Below, piece by piece: positions 13,537 through 25,385 of a stretch of DNA of 64,000 nucleotides. Within the stretch, counting starts at the first letter, position 1; each line of letters begins with the position of its first letter. Source of the DNA: Takifugu bimaculatus (taxonomy: Eukaryota > Chordata > Actinopteri > Tetraodontiformes > Tetraodontidae); NCBI GenBank assembly GCA_004026145.2, contig CP034988.1:11790052-11854051 (forward strand), written 5' to 3'. The position numbers and the translations under genes are program-made. Below the pieces are notes generated by a model. It was not told where the DNA came from. It did not search any database and saw only the letters and a program-made list of their open reading frames with translations.

Positions 13537-14700
13537 GAGAGCCGCTGCCCTCGTCTGGGTGCACATCTCGACTCCTGTCAGCGGCCACACTAGCCAACAG
13601 AATATCACCCAAAAGGCTTGAATTTTGACAACAAGCTATGCGTCTCGGCCAGCACAGAAAGAGTTGCAGTGGTTTGGGTCGTTACTTTTAAATTAAACAC
13701 GAATGACTACTGCGAACTTGTTATAATAACGATTCTCCAGTTCCACCGTGGACTAGCAATACATTATGATACGCCTTTCAATATAAAAGAATTCAGTATT
13801 GTTGTTCCTTTCTCTTATGACTCCACCCACTTTAATAAATCCCATGCTTTTATTGTGAAAGTAACCCGGCGTCAGTTTCTTCCTCTAAGGCTATATGAAA
13901 ACCACGCAGACCGAGACCGCCCCCTTTTGGAGAACACGGTTATTTCCCCAAGAAATCGTTATTACGGTATAGTTTTTATGATCATCTTTCAGTCTTTATG
14001 ACAAACAATCTCAATTTTTTATGCATTTCTAATTAATCAAGATTGATGTGTACTGGTAGCTGAATCATAGCAAGTTTGAGTTTCTTGAAGATGTTTCACC
14101 TCTCATCCAAGAGGCTTCATTAATTCTAGCCAACTGTTGAGGGGTTTCAGGTACTTCAACTCTTCAGGATCCCTTAACACATTTGAAGTCTCAGTCACCT
14201 GGTTGTTGGTTGCTCCACCCCTCATTATCTGGGTTGCTGAGATTTGTGCTGACACAATTAGTAGCTGGTTCATTAGTAGCCATGTGCAAATGGCCTCTCC
14301 TCCTCCACAACCTCTGGCATTGTCCTCAAATGAGTGTCTTTTGTCCCTCAAATGCAGGTGAACTGCTGAGCCCTGGCCTGAGGAGTTCGCGTGGGTGGAG
14401 TTGGCTCCAGCTCTCACTGGATCCTTACCCCATCTAAGAAAACCCATTTTACTGTGACCACAAATGATGACAACTGCCGTAAGATGTCTCCCATTCCTTT
14501 ATTTTTCATCATTGTATACTGTTTAAAAGGTAAATATTACTATTATCACTCTTAAACAACTACTGATTCCCAATCATCATGGTCTTTTTAGATGCAAAAG
14601 ATTAGTTGACATAAATTCAGTACAATGTAGAGTCCCTGATCATTATCAAAAGTACATTAAATGCAAAACAAACCTCTGGCATAGGTGCATTAACGACCAT
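13537..14700. other. PHPT1-ENTPD2 intergenic region with a dispersed repeat
   Basis: No coding exon was found. The interval contains the PHPT1 upstream region, a repeat at about 14,060-14,460 (separate entry), and AT-rich sequence next to the ENTPD2 stop codon that should be its 3' UTR. Confidence 0.5.
14060..14460. repeat. Teleost dispersed repeat, family not assigned
   Basis: It contains the stretch cttgaagatgtttcacctct followed by catccaagaggcttc, a phrase I recognise from repeats scattered through teleost genomes. The rest is non-coding in all frames. I cannot assign it to a named LINE, Penelope or DNA-transposon family by eye. Confidence 0.5.
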
Positions 14701-17700
14701 TCACAAGGTCTCAGAAACAGTGTTGGGCTCATGGTAGTCCACTGGTTTCTTTATAAAATAAACCTTTAATAAAGTGAATAACAGAACTGCTACCAGCAGG
14801 AATACCAGAAGAAACAGAAGTGCTCCCCACACCTCCATGCTTAAACATTTCCTTGTTGCCGGCATCTCTGCTGGCAGCAAATTGCTCAAAGTGAGCATGT
14901 ACCCGAGAGCCCAGCCCACCGAGGCGTCGCCGACCTGGAGGATCCAAAATGAATAATGATTGGCATTGAATCAAAATCCTCTTTTGTTTCTCTTTCAGTC
15001 CATACAGGTCGTACCTTCTTCTGGAAAGAAATGTGTGGGAATGTTGTTTCGTCAAAGCTGTAACCTCTCAACATGAGTATTTTCACAAACACAGACACGG
15101 CACAGTAGTCCTGCAAACGAGCCTGGTCCTCTGGAGCACGAATCAGCATCTGGATCAAAAACCAAGAGTCTCACATGTATTAGGAGAACACAACAAATCT
15201 ATACATTAAACATTGTTCCTATAATATTGACAAATGTCAATATTAAAGTACGAGCTAAGTAGTGTAGTAAAGGCTGTTCTGGTTTAGCCATATGCTAACA
15301 TTGTCATAGTTTTGCTTATAACATGGAAGACATAACAGATGGTTTACTGTTACATGGTCCACATGTTTACAAGTCAACATTAATTTGAATTTTTAGTCAA
15401 AAATACTGTAACACTTGCCACATAACCAAACAGGAGATTTTATATAAAAATAGAGAAAAAAGGGAGATTACTTGGCTGTAAGTCATCTGGCACACTGTTT
15501 TGGCAGCCTGATCCAGTAGTGAAGGAGTAATAACTCTGATCCCAGTGATCCGCTCCAGGAATGAGTGAAGGTAGAAGAATGCAGAGAAAGCCTGAGACCC
15601 CAGACAGAAAAGAGAATACAACGCTAAAAGAGATAAGAGCACTTGATAGAAAAAAAATAACCACAAGCCAAATTTTTGAGATATTATTCTCTTTAAAATG
15701 CCTTAAAATGGAGTCTCTATGTAGATTAGGAGAAGTCAATCTGTAATAATAAATTAGACATCAAATGTCTAATAGTATTGATCCACATTTGTTGAAAGCA
15801 GTTGTTGGAACTGTGAGTTTCTGTGTGGTTGTGAACTGTCCAGCAGCATTTTGACCCATGAGAGGCTGAAATTGGTACTAATGCTGCAGTTCAACACCTG
15901 AGTAAAACATCTATTTAACATCTTTTTACTACTAAAACCAATCCATAACCTCTCTAACGATTTACCGCTCAGTAGCCGATGTGTGTAGGTGTGTCCTCTC
16001 CAGTTGTTCTTACCACAAAGCTCCCGGTGACATTCGGCTGAAAGACGTTATCAAAGGAGCACTGGGAGAAACTGCAGTTGTCAAAGGAAAAGATCTCGGA
16101 CACGTTGCCCAGGCAGTGCTCATAATGTCCGCTGCCGCGTACTGACAGAGTGGACTGGGAGTTGTAGGTCTGCGCTTTGTATTTGTCTGAGCACGGAGAA
16201 TCGAATATAGAGTCCAGCTTTATGTTGGTGCTGTGGCCCACCGGATAGCAGGGATGAATGATGGAGGCAGAGTAACCCTGAGACTGAGACAGAGAGATTG
16301 TGAGGGATGCTCACTTTAGTTGGCTTTAATGTGAACGCTAGAGATGGATGGACAGATGGTCAATAAAGAATTAGGATAGTGAGAAGTTCTGTATTATTAT
16401 CATTATTTGCATGTGTGTTACCTTTAGTAAATGGGCCAGGAGCCTCTTAAGAACTTGGCCCTGTCCATAGCACAGGAAGCTGTGTGTGTACACAGAGTAC
16501 TCGTAACCATAGAGACGCAACTTTATCATATCAGTGTCATCCTCAATCTTATCTCGCGTCTCAAATGTGATCTGGGTGGACGCGCCGCCCAAATCTAGCG
16601 CTCCCTCTGTGGGCCTGCTGGGGCTCAACCAGTGTCCCACAAAACCATACTGCGAAGCAAGAATAAAGCAGAAGTTAGCGGGAAATTCTATTTTAAAGGC
16701 TTTTACTTGAAAGGTAAGATGCAGCACTTCGAATCCAATTACACATTTGGAGCCCAATCATTCAACTGTTTGTTTGATTTGAGATTAAAAGATTAACCGT
16801 TAAGAGGTGCTCAAATTAAAAATAAAAAAGTGTATGTATAGTTTGCACATTGCACTATGTGTGACAGCTGATACCTTTATGAAGTTCTCTGAGAGATAGT
16901 TAACGGTGACCCAGCCGTACGCCCCCTCCTCTTGACCACTGAGGACTGATGCCCCCCGGTAGTCGAAAGGATACGACTGGATTTTCTGGCTCACTTCTTG
17001 CAGAATCTGAAATGACTGTTGTGGGCTGGAGAGCCTGGTGGGAAGAGATATGAATACCACTGCTTTACACCTGTTTTCTATTACCCAATGCTGAATATGC
17101 AAAATATCTTACATATTCAGACAGACCGGTGGACAGATTGATCCACAAACCAAGCAATAACTAATGTTACTGAACGCAACACTAATGTTACTGAATGCAA
17201 CAATAATGTTACTGAACGCAACAATAATGTTACTGAACGCAACACTAATGTTACTGAACTCAACACTAATGTTACTGAACGCAACAGTAATGTTACTGAA
17301 CGCAACAATAATGTTACTGAACGCAACAATAATGTTACTGAACTCAACACTAATGTTACTGAACGCAACACTAATGTTACTGAACGCAACAGTAATGTTA
17401 CTGAACGCAACAATAATGTTACTGAACGCAACAATAATGTTACTGAACTCAACACTAATGTTACTGAACGCAACACTAATGTTACTGAACGCAACAGTAA
17501 TGTTACTGAACGCAACAATAATGTTACTGAACGCAACACTAATGTTACTGAACTCTGCACTAATGTTACTGAACTCAACACTAATGTTACTGAACACAAC
17601 AGTAATGTTACTGAACTCAGCACTAATGTTACTGAACTCAGCATTAATGTTACTGAACACAACACTAATGTTACTGAACTCAAAACTAATGTTACTGAAC

Positions 17701-18747
17701 ACAACACTAATGTTACTGAACTCAAAACTAATGTTACTGAACACAACACTAATGTCACTGAACACAACACTAATGTCACTGAACACAACACTAATGTCCC
17801 TGAACACAACACTAATGTTCCTGAACACAACACTAATGTTACTGAACTCAAAACTAATGTTACTGAACACAACACTAATGTCACTGAACACAACACAAAT
17901 GTTACTGAACTCAGCACTAATGTTCCTGAACACAACACTAATGTTACTGAACGCAACACTAATGTTCCTGAACACAACACTAATGTTACTGAACTCAAAA
18001 CTAATGTTACTGAACACAACACTAATGTCACTGAACACAACACTAATGTTACTGAACTCAGCACTAATGTTACTGAACACAACACTAATGTCACTGAACA
18101 CAACACTAATGTCACTGAACACAACACTGTTACTGAACTCAGCACTAATGTTACTGAACTCAGCACTAACGCAGCACATTTTGCCATTTAAAATGCTACT
18201 TTATGAACCAGCATGTAAGTTATGACAGAGAGATCACTGCAACTGGAGTCAAATGATATGCAAACAATATCTCCTTTATTTTCATTTTCAGTTTGAGGTA
18301 TCATGTTCTCACTCACTCACTCACTCACTCACTCACTTTCTACCGCTTGTTCCTCCACTGAGGGTCGCGGGGGGACTGGAGCCTATCCCAGCACAATGGG
18401 CAGAGGCAGGGTACACCCTGGACTGGATGCCAGTCAATCGCAGGGCTAACACATATAGACAAACAACCATTCTCTCTCACACTCACACCTACGGGCAATT
18501 TAGAGTTTCCAATTAGCCTAATCCCCAATCATGCATGTATTTGGACTGTGGGAGGAAGCCGGAGTACCTGGAGAGAACCCACACAGGCACAGGGAGAACG
18601 TGCAAACTCCACACAGAAAGTCCCCAGCTTCAGTCCCAACCGGTTATCGAACCCTGGGCCACCATTCTTGCTGTGAGGCCACAGTGCTAACCACCACACC
18701 ACGGTGCTGCCCGTATCATGTTCTCCCTTATGTAAATTTTCTATTTG

Positions 18748-18800
<53 letters not shown>

Positions 18801-20018
18801 CACACACACAGACTCACTGCAAAAGCCTCATGCCGGCTGTTGCCCCCAGATAAACTGGCGTGAGGTTGTGTTTCTCTTTGGGGATGTCCTTTACTGCCTG
18901 ATCAAGACAGTCCCCCAAAGATCGCCCCGCTGCCCCGCGTTGACCTGCGTAGCTTGAGATTCCTCCTCCTGTTTGAGAGATATCTGGTTACATTTCTGGA
19001 GAATTATATGGCTCTGCTGCCAACTCTGCCCCAATTTCACTTTGTAGCTGCACAAATCACATTTGACATGTATAAAAATTGTGCACTTGCTTTTTTTAAT
19101 AGTGTTGCCTAGCAATAGCATGATGACGAGTATAGAAAAAACACCACAGTCAAAAGAGTGTTGCTAGATTTGGACACTGCTGCCCACAAATATCGAGGTG
19201 CCACGTGCTCATTTCATTTTGTTCATTTAAAATTCTGATTAAATGTTGGGATTAAATAGTATTGATCTGTGAAAACAATTTAACATACCGGTAGTTTATG
19301 TAGCTGCAAAGGTAATATTGTCAAACAGGCAGATGTGGCGTGAGTCTTGTTTTTTACATTTCCTGAGAGAGAAGGTGACGGTGTTTACCTTTAACATGAC
19401 ATTCACTGTGCTGAGTCACAACGCCTGTCCCATTTTCCTTGTCAGCTCGCCATTTGTATATGAACAGAGACGTGTGTGACGATCCAGCATCCAGAACGAT
19501 GCCATACTGCAGAGACAAAAAGTGATGAAGGAGGTCGTCCTGGAAATTAGACTCGATAGTATAAAAAAGGCCTTTAAGGGGTGATTAAAGGCTCATTCCG
19601 GTGAAATTCCCACAAAGAAGTTATTGTAATTATATTGTAAAAACTCAGTTTTTAAAAGATGAAGTAAAGCAGTCGAAGAGTAGCAAACTAATCTTGTCTC
19701 CTACAAAATACAGGTACTGTTAATGTAACCATGATGGAATCGTTGATGGCTGAAACAAAATGAGAAAAAGAAAAAAAAGCTAAATTATTTTTAAAATGCT
19801 GTGTGGGGCCGATGGCAGTGGGCACAGCTTGGATTACGTCACCTTAAAATACTTCAGACCCAGGCGAACGTTGCTCCAAAAATACCCAACTTAACTGGCC
19901 TTACCCTGAACCCCGGAGCCTCCTGGATGTCTTCAGTGGGGACAGTCAGGAGCAGAATCGCAGCCAGTCCAAACACCAGCAGCACGATTGGGACAGCACG
20001 CGTGAAGCAATGAGCCAT
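14701..20018 (-). CDS. entpd2: Ectonucleoside triphosphate diphosphohydrolase 2 (NTPDase2)
   Basis: Complete nine-exon gene: 20,018-19,905; 19,506-19,389; 18,968-18,818; 17,034-16,875; 16,649-16,422; 16,277-16,014; 15,591-15,472; 15,149-15,015; 14,934-14,701. The start MAHCFTRAVPIVLLVFG begins an N-terminal transmembrane helix; a second helix (GALLFLLVFLLVAVLLF) lies near the C-terminus, as in cell-surface NTPDases. The apyrase conserved regions are visible: DAGSSHTS, YLGATAGMRLL, SGQEEGAYGWVTVNYL, GALDLGGASTQITF and VGWALGYML. Known role: hydrolyses extracellular nucleoside triphosphates, preferring ATP, and so shapes purinergic signalling. VPTEDIQEAP, YKWRADKENGTG and the CSFSQCSF segment resemble ENTPD2 more than ENTPD8. 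The exons read without frame breaks. Intron 3 carries a large minisatellite and other repeats. Confidence 0.95.
17162..18169. repeat. 21-bp minisatellite, about 48 copies, in ENTPD2 intron 3
   Basis: The unit is aatgttactgaacgcaacac plus t, with variable positions (cgc/ctc/cac; act/agt/aat). Because 21 is a multiple of three and the unit lacks stops in several frames, three ORFs of about 353-356 codons arise on both strands; all are artefacts. The 5' part shows a five-unit (105-bp) higher-order pattern with endings act, agt, aat, aat, then a ctc-act unit, repeated about three times. The 3' part instead alternates cac-type and ctc-type units. One unit near 18,125 is 18 bp, lacking aat. Confidence 0.97.
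18309..18712. repeat. CTCA microsatellite plus abundant teleost dispersed repeat
   Basis: A pure (CTCA)n run at 18,309-18,337 is followed by a roughly 370-bp module with the phrases ggagcctatcccagc, ggtacaccctggactggatg, ggactgtgggaggaagccgg and cgtgcaaactccacacagaa. I recognise this module as one of the commonest dispersed repeats in teleost genomes. It has no intact ORF, and I cannot name its class with confidence. Confidence 0.75.
18749..18810. repeat. (CA)n microsatellite
   Basis: A nearly pure CA run with one CG interruption, ending only a few bases from the donor site of ENTPD2 exon 3 (exon end at 18,818). Confidence 0.95.
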
Positions 20019-20859
20019 GAAGGGAAAGTGAGCAGTGAGCCTCTGTGGCCAGGACGGAAATTTAAGCCGCGACACTAGCGCTGGGAGAGAAGTGGCTTCC
20101 CCCTGCACAGATGTTATCACAGCCTGCGTGTGATTCACGCTTCACCTCCTGTCTGCCTCGTGTTTTACATTTCACTTGAGCTGGCAGAGCCTGAATCTGA
20201 ATTTATGGTCCTCCTCCATGTGCCCGATCCCCCCTTTGCTCAGTGAATGAAAGCAACTCCAAGGCTACTGGTGCTATGGAGGGAAAAATGTTTTTATCTC
20301 AGCCAGAACTGCTGGACACACTGCTGCTCATTCACATTCCCTGTGTTACGCACACCGAAACTCATCGAGGGACGCGGCTTATGGTGGCTGTGATCCAGAT
20401 TGTTGCACCGAAGAACTTAAAAGCTGGATCTTCCGGTCCAGTGGGCACATTTGCATCTGAATCGGCGCAGCTCAATGCCCGACTCACAAATGTTGTCCTC
20501 ATCTCCTGAAGTCAGAGCTTCAAAGTATTTTATTCCCACATTAGTCTATTTTTGATAAATTCCCCTTCAGAGAGTCTAAATTTAGCCGAAAGTGTAACAT
20601 TTTCAGTGGCTTCATGCACATATCATTCAGGTTGCTGTATTTTTTCTGTCACACAGTCCTTGTTTGCCTTTGTAGGAGCAGTAAAAAAAAAAAAAAAATC
20701 GCACACATTGACCCATTGACCTTAAAAAAATCGACAGCTTTCATCTAAATCAGAACTTCAAAGAAAATTGCTGGAAGCATCTAAGAGATATGCTTTTACA
20801 GGAATCAGTGGCAGACTGGCCATCGGGAGAGCCGGGGATTTCCCAGCAGCCTGGACGAC
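20019..20859. other. ENTPD2 upstream region
   Basis: About 840 bp upstream of the ENTPD2 start. It should contain the promoter and 5' UTR. An A-run lies at about 20,684. No coding exon or clear promoter motif was recognised. Confidence 0.4.
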
Positions 20860-22900
20860 AACATGGCCTTCTGGTGGACCACCGAGGGTCGGGACCAAAG
20901 GCTCGGCACAGGCTGCGCTTGCTTTATAAATAAGCAATCAGTCGTCCTGCTCATTAGGGTGTGTCCTGAAGCAAAAGGGTATGGTCATTGGCAAAGGGAC
21001 TGTCCATATCACAACTACCCGGAGGTACCAGGCAGTGTTCCACCATCTCATGGAATTTATCACCGGAGCCGATCTCATCTGACACCGTCGAGCTTGTGGG
21101 GTTCTCAGGGAGACCGGAGAGACTGCCGTTTTCTGTGCCATTAATGACTCGTATTGCTGGACAGACTGTGTTGCACTCCTTTGTCATTTCACCACATGGC
21201 CCTATCAACCTGTTGGGACGAGATCTCCTGGTGAGGACAGGAGCAGCTATTCTGTGTGGAGACAAAGGTCTGGTGGTGCAATTTCCTAATGGAATGAAAC
21301 TGAATTGCTGTATTTCACACCAAGGTGTGAAGGGACAAATGCTGATGAGTCCGACACCCTCTCCAGAACAGGGGGTGTGGGCGGACATTTATTGGGCCTG
21401 AGACCTCACCTGGTGTCGGTGTTGTGGCATTGTTTCAGAGCTGGAGGCCCTGGCTGTCGATGCCGAGTCCCTTTGCCCCAGCCAGTTGATCCCTATCATG
21501 TCACCCTATTTTACGACCGTGAGAATAATGAGGTGTATCAGGATGCGTTTAGAGAAAAGTTATAGGGAAATTTCTGGATGATTACATCACCGTGTTTGTG
21601 TGTTGGGCCTGAAGGTGTGGCTGCGCAGGTCGACTTTGCTGAACAGAATGAGTGGTATGAGAGACTGTAAAGGAAATGTTGTCATTTCTGGGTCTTGCGG
21701 GCTATAGTAGACATTTCATTCCTGCATATTCGGAAAAGACTACGTCCCTACGTGCAATGGTGAATGAACAGGGAATGCGTGATTTGGCAGCCCGGCTAAC
21801 ATGGACAACTGAGGGAGAAAAAGCGTTAATTGCTCTTAAACAGGCATTCACCACAGCTGCACATTTGGCAGTTCCGGAATATAAGGATACTTTCTTTTTG
21901 GATGTTTCTGAAGGAGAACATACAGTAAATGGTGTTCTCTTTCAGAAAAAAGGGGGTGACAGGAAAGTATTAATGTATGCAAGCATAATACTGGACCCCA
22001 TTGAAAACAGGCAGCCACCATGTGTAAGGCATGTAGCAGGGGTAGCAAAACTTTTACAAAAAACAGCACATTTAGTGATGGGTTACGCTCTGACAGTTCT
22101 TACAACACATAGTGTGGTATCACTGGTCAGCTCAGCAGCATTCACCATGACCTAAATTAGACAGACCAGGATGGACAAGATTTTAACTGCACCACACATA
22201 ACATACACACATGAAGGGATAAATATGGCAGATGGTATGGGAGAGGGGGAACCACATAGATGTGAGGAGAAAGTGAAGAAAGAGGAAGAAATCAGAGTAG
22301 ATCTTAAGGCGGAGCCGTTAAAGGATCCAGATGAAATACTAATCACAGATGGCTGTTGTTTCAGACACCCACAGGAGGGGCTGAAAGCTGCCTATGCAAT
22401 AGTTAGACAGTCAGAAGAAGGCTTTGAGGAAGTGGAAACAGGAAAGATTCTAGGAAAAGAGTCAGCACAACTTGCATAATTGAAGGTCGTTATTACAGCA
22501 TTAGAAATATCAAAGGGAAAGAAATTGACCATCTATACAGATTCAGCGTATGTAGTGGGAGCTATCCACTTAGAACTTTGTCAATGGTTGCGGGCAGGTT
22601 TTAACACAGCATCAGGCTCTCTTATAAAAATGAGGCAGAGATGAGGCAACTGACACAGGCACTCATGGAACCAGCAGAGGTCGCAGTCATAAAGTGCAAA
22701 GGTCACAGCAAGGAGAACTCTTTAGAGGGAAAAGGTAATGACAGCATAATTTACTGGTGATTGATAAGTTCCTGGACAGGAATATGACCTCTGACCTGGC
22801 CATTTGGGAAGACAATGGAGAAGAAGGACGCACCAACACCAAATGAGGCTGGAAGAAGAAGACAAGGTCATCCAAGAAGAAGGACTGGATTGGACTGAAT
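20860..22900 (+). mobile_element. Degenerate endogenous retrovirus pol fragment
   Basis: The plus strand shows pieces of a retroviral pol in order. A protease-like end occurs near 21,190-21,300 (PINLLGRDLLVRTGA). The 21,676-22,155 frame (FLGLAGYSRHFIPAYS, AVPEYKDTFFLDVSEG) matches the end of reverse transcriptase and its connection region. An RNase H-like part at about 22,340-22,740 shows ILITDGCCF and TIYTDSAYVVGA. The pieces lie in different frames and are separated by stops, for example at about 22,155 and 22,477. The protease DTG/DSG motif, most of the reverse transcriptase core, integrase and env were not found, nor a matching pair of LTRs. It resembles class I (gammaretrovirus-like) fish elements. 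It cannot be functional as it stands. Confidence 0.75.
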
Positions 22901-23359
22901 TAGCATCAATAATTTACATCTGTCTTTCTATTAAAGACTGGGCCAAGGGATAGTTAGGTTGTCAGACTTCATGCCCTGGCAATGGACTCTGTTATTGTAG
23001 GGTTATGAACTGGCCCCGGAGCTCTGTAATATTTGTATCTTGAATTGGTTCTATTGTTAAATACATTTTGAAATTGGCATTATTCTTCTTGAAGTCCTCA
23101 TTCCAAGAACACGCGGATTGGCAGTGACACACGAGAGGTATTGCAATCCTACAGTCCCTCACAGGAAGAGCAGCAACCACAGCCCTTCCTCTCGTTTTGT
23201 AAAGCTCTCTGTCACAATACTGCAGGCAGACCCCCCCACACACACACACATAAGTGCCTTTACATCTACACAACGAGCCCTGGATTAATGGTGGTGCTTG
23301 AAACATATATTGCCAAGAGCGCGCAGAGGATACGGCTAGTTGCTAGTTATTGAGACCTT

Positions 23360-23640
23360 TCAGGTCCCATGGCCGATGGTAGCTAAGCCTGTTGGAGACT
23401 GGGCTGGGAGGTGGAGGGTTCTTGGTTCAAGCCCCAGTGCAGACAAAACCTGGCAGGTGTTCTGGTAGTAATGGTAGTAACAAAATAAAAATGGTAGTAA
23501 CATTATGTTTAGTAATATTAACAGACCACTGCCAAGGTACCATTGAACTACCTCCTCATCCAGGGGTGGACCTGCCTTCGCCCATTGTGTCCCCTCCCCA
23601 TGGTCTGAGATATACAATCAAAACCCAGCACACGCACAAG
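23360..23640 (+). mobile_element. tRNA-derived SINE
   Basis: A tRNA-like head contains gatggtagctaagcctg (A-box-like) and ggttcaagccccagtgcaga (B-box-like, spacing about 50 bp). It is followed by a body with actgccaaggtaccattgaa, a diverged form of a phrase common in teleost tRNA SINEs. It is interrupted by a short duplicated segment (aatggtagtaac) near 23,470-23,500. It is not a tRNA gene, since no cloverleaf closes. Confidence 0.65.
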
Positions 23641-23863
23641 AGGGCAGCTCACCGTGCACATGCTGTCAAACGTCAACTCACAACCGCTGTCAGTGCTGTC
23701 ATGGCGGCGGTGGACAGCAACAGTGCAGAAAGCCTGAGCATAGAAACCAAACACACTATGCTTCTAACAATTTGTGCTTCACTTATGAGGATAAGCATAA
23801 CTAGTATAGATTATTTAAATTCGAATCCATCTAAATCCACTGGATTATTTTGCCCACGCTTGT

Positions 23864-24584
23864 TGGGATTTCTGGGTTGTGTCTGTCTTTGGCCTGCAGG
23901 GGGTGGTGTTGAGCACAATTGGGTGCAGCTGGCACTGCAGGCGGGCGCACCTGCAGGCAATTTACATCTTGCTGCCTATTTAAGCAGGTTGTGCCTGCCT
24001 GTCAGGGCTGGGGTGGCTGTTTGTGTGGGGAGTGTGTTTGTTTCGTCTAGTGTGGGTGTTTGTTCGGGTTCCTTGGTGTTGGTAGGGTGTCTGTTCGTGG
24101 TGAAGCTGTTGGGTCGCTTCCCCTGTCGTGTGTTGGTGCTCTGCGTCTCCTGGAGGCTCGCTCCTGTTCCTGTGTTCCTGTTTCCTGGAGGGCCAGCTCC
24201 TGTCCCTGAGCTTCCAGTTTTCCTGGAGGCACGCTCCTGGTCCTGTTCCTTGTCTCCTGGAGGACCGCTCCTGCTCCCCTTGCGGCCTAGGAGGACTGCC
24301 TCTGCCTTCAGTGTCTTGGGGCACGTTCATGTGGTGAGCGTGTCGCACCGGACTCCCGAGTCCTCGCCGGTCCTGGGGGGTTGAGGACTCACCGGTGTTC
24401 CGAGTTCCCCGCAGTCCGATGGATCTGTGACGGGCGGACGCTGCCTCCTGATCCCCCTGCGGTCCAGGAGGACTGTTTCCTGTCTTCTGTGTGTGCTCTC
24501 CCCCCCTGTAAATAAAGCTGTTGACTACTCCACCACTGTGTCCTGGCCTGCGTTCGGGTCCTCTACCACCACGTATCGTAACCA
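23864..24584 (+). mobile_element. GC-rich LTR-like element, possibly a solo LTR
   Basis: About 720 bp, much more GC-rich than its surroundings. It begins near tgttgggatttctgg, has a TATA-like tatttaagcaggttg near 23,978, a polyadenylation word aataaagctgttg near 24,510, and ends near cgtatcgtaac. That order (promoter, then poly(A) site, near one end) fits an LTR. The middle has imperfect direct repeats around tcctggaggc-gctcctg (24,140-24,290), which create long but meaningless ORFs on both strands. No second copy lies in the window. Confidence 0.4.
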
Positions 24585-25354
24585 CCCGAGAACCTCCCTC
24601 GGTGAAGGAAAACTTGAAGCATTTCCTCTGATGGCAAAAGAGAAAGAGGTTCTGTTGGAGATGGAGGTTTATCCACTGATGGGATGGCAGAGGGCAGCGG
24701 CCGACTGTGGCCTGCTTTTGTGAGAGTGGTGAGAACTGAGTCCAGGTTATTAGTTTGGGTTTTTGAGCGTCGTAGCCTTTTCTTTCCTTTTCTACTCACT
24801 GTGGCTATTGTTTGCATCGTATTTTAAATTTCAGGATTATCACAGCACAAGAGAGACATTTATTTTGGGAAAAGAAACAGAAAAAACTGCGTGGGTGCAC
24901 ACGGAGCCTTTGCTTTATTATTTTACCCTCCTCCATCAGTAGCACCCAACCTAACTCACTCTAGTGATCGGGTGGTGGTGTACTGGGATGGAGTCAAACT
25001 CCCAGCCTGAATTATTGTCCCAGTCCTCCCCTGACGGGAATGATGACCAGCACTGAGGCCCTTCATCTTGCTTGTGTGGATTATTCTTGACTTTTCATAA
25101 CTGCTATTGATATCAGCCTATCCGCCCATCTGTGACCCACAGCCTATAAACAGCTACCACTTGCCCTCATTTCCACGGCGATGAATCAGCACTCGTTAAT
25201 TGCCTCATTAGTCATTCTGACACAATGATGGCAAAAGTCATGGCCGCGGATCAATGTACCCAATTAACTGTCCTAGCTTATAATGGGACTCATCTGCTTC
25301 TACAATGGACAATATGTTGCTTATTAAAACCGGCAACCATGCTGACAATAACGA

Positions 25355-25385
<31 letters not shown>

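Noticed and set aside
17109..18225. Three ORFs of about 353-356 codons on both strands
   Set aside because: They arise from a 21-bp tandem repeat whose length is a multiple of three; they overlap in different frames and strands and lie in an ENTPD2 intron.
18309..18810. Possible new mobile element from the CTCA and CA runs
   Set aside because: It is a known type of teleost dispersed repeat with adjoining simple repeats; no terminal structure or coding capacity was seen.
23370..23450. tRNA gene
   Set aside because: A- and B-box-like words are present, but no cloverleaf forms and a SINE body follows.
23392..24384. 330-codon plus-strand ORF, and a 201-codon ORF on the other strand
   Set aside because: They run across a SINE and a GC-rich LTR-like element with internal direct repeats; the composition is biased and no domain is recognisable.
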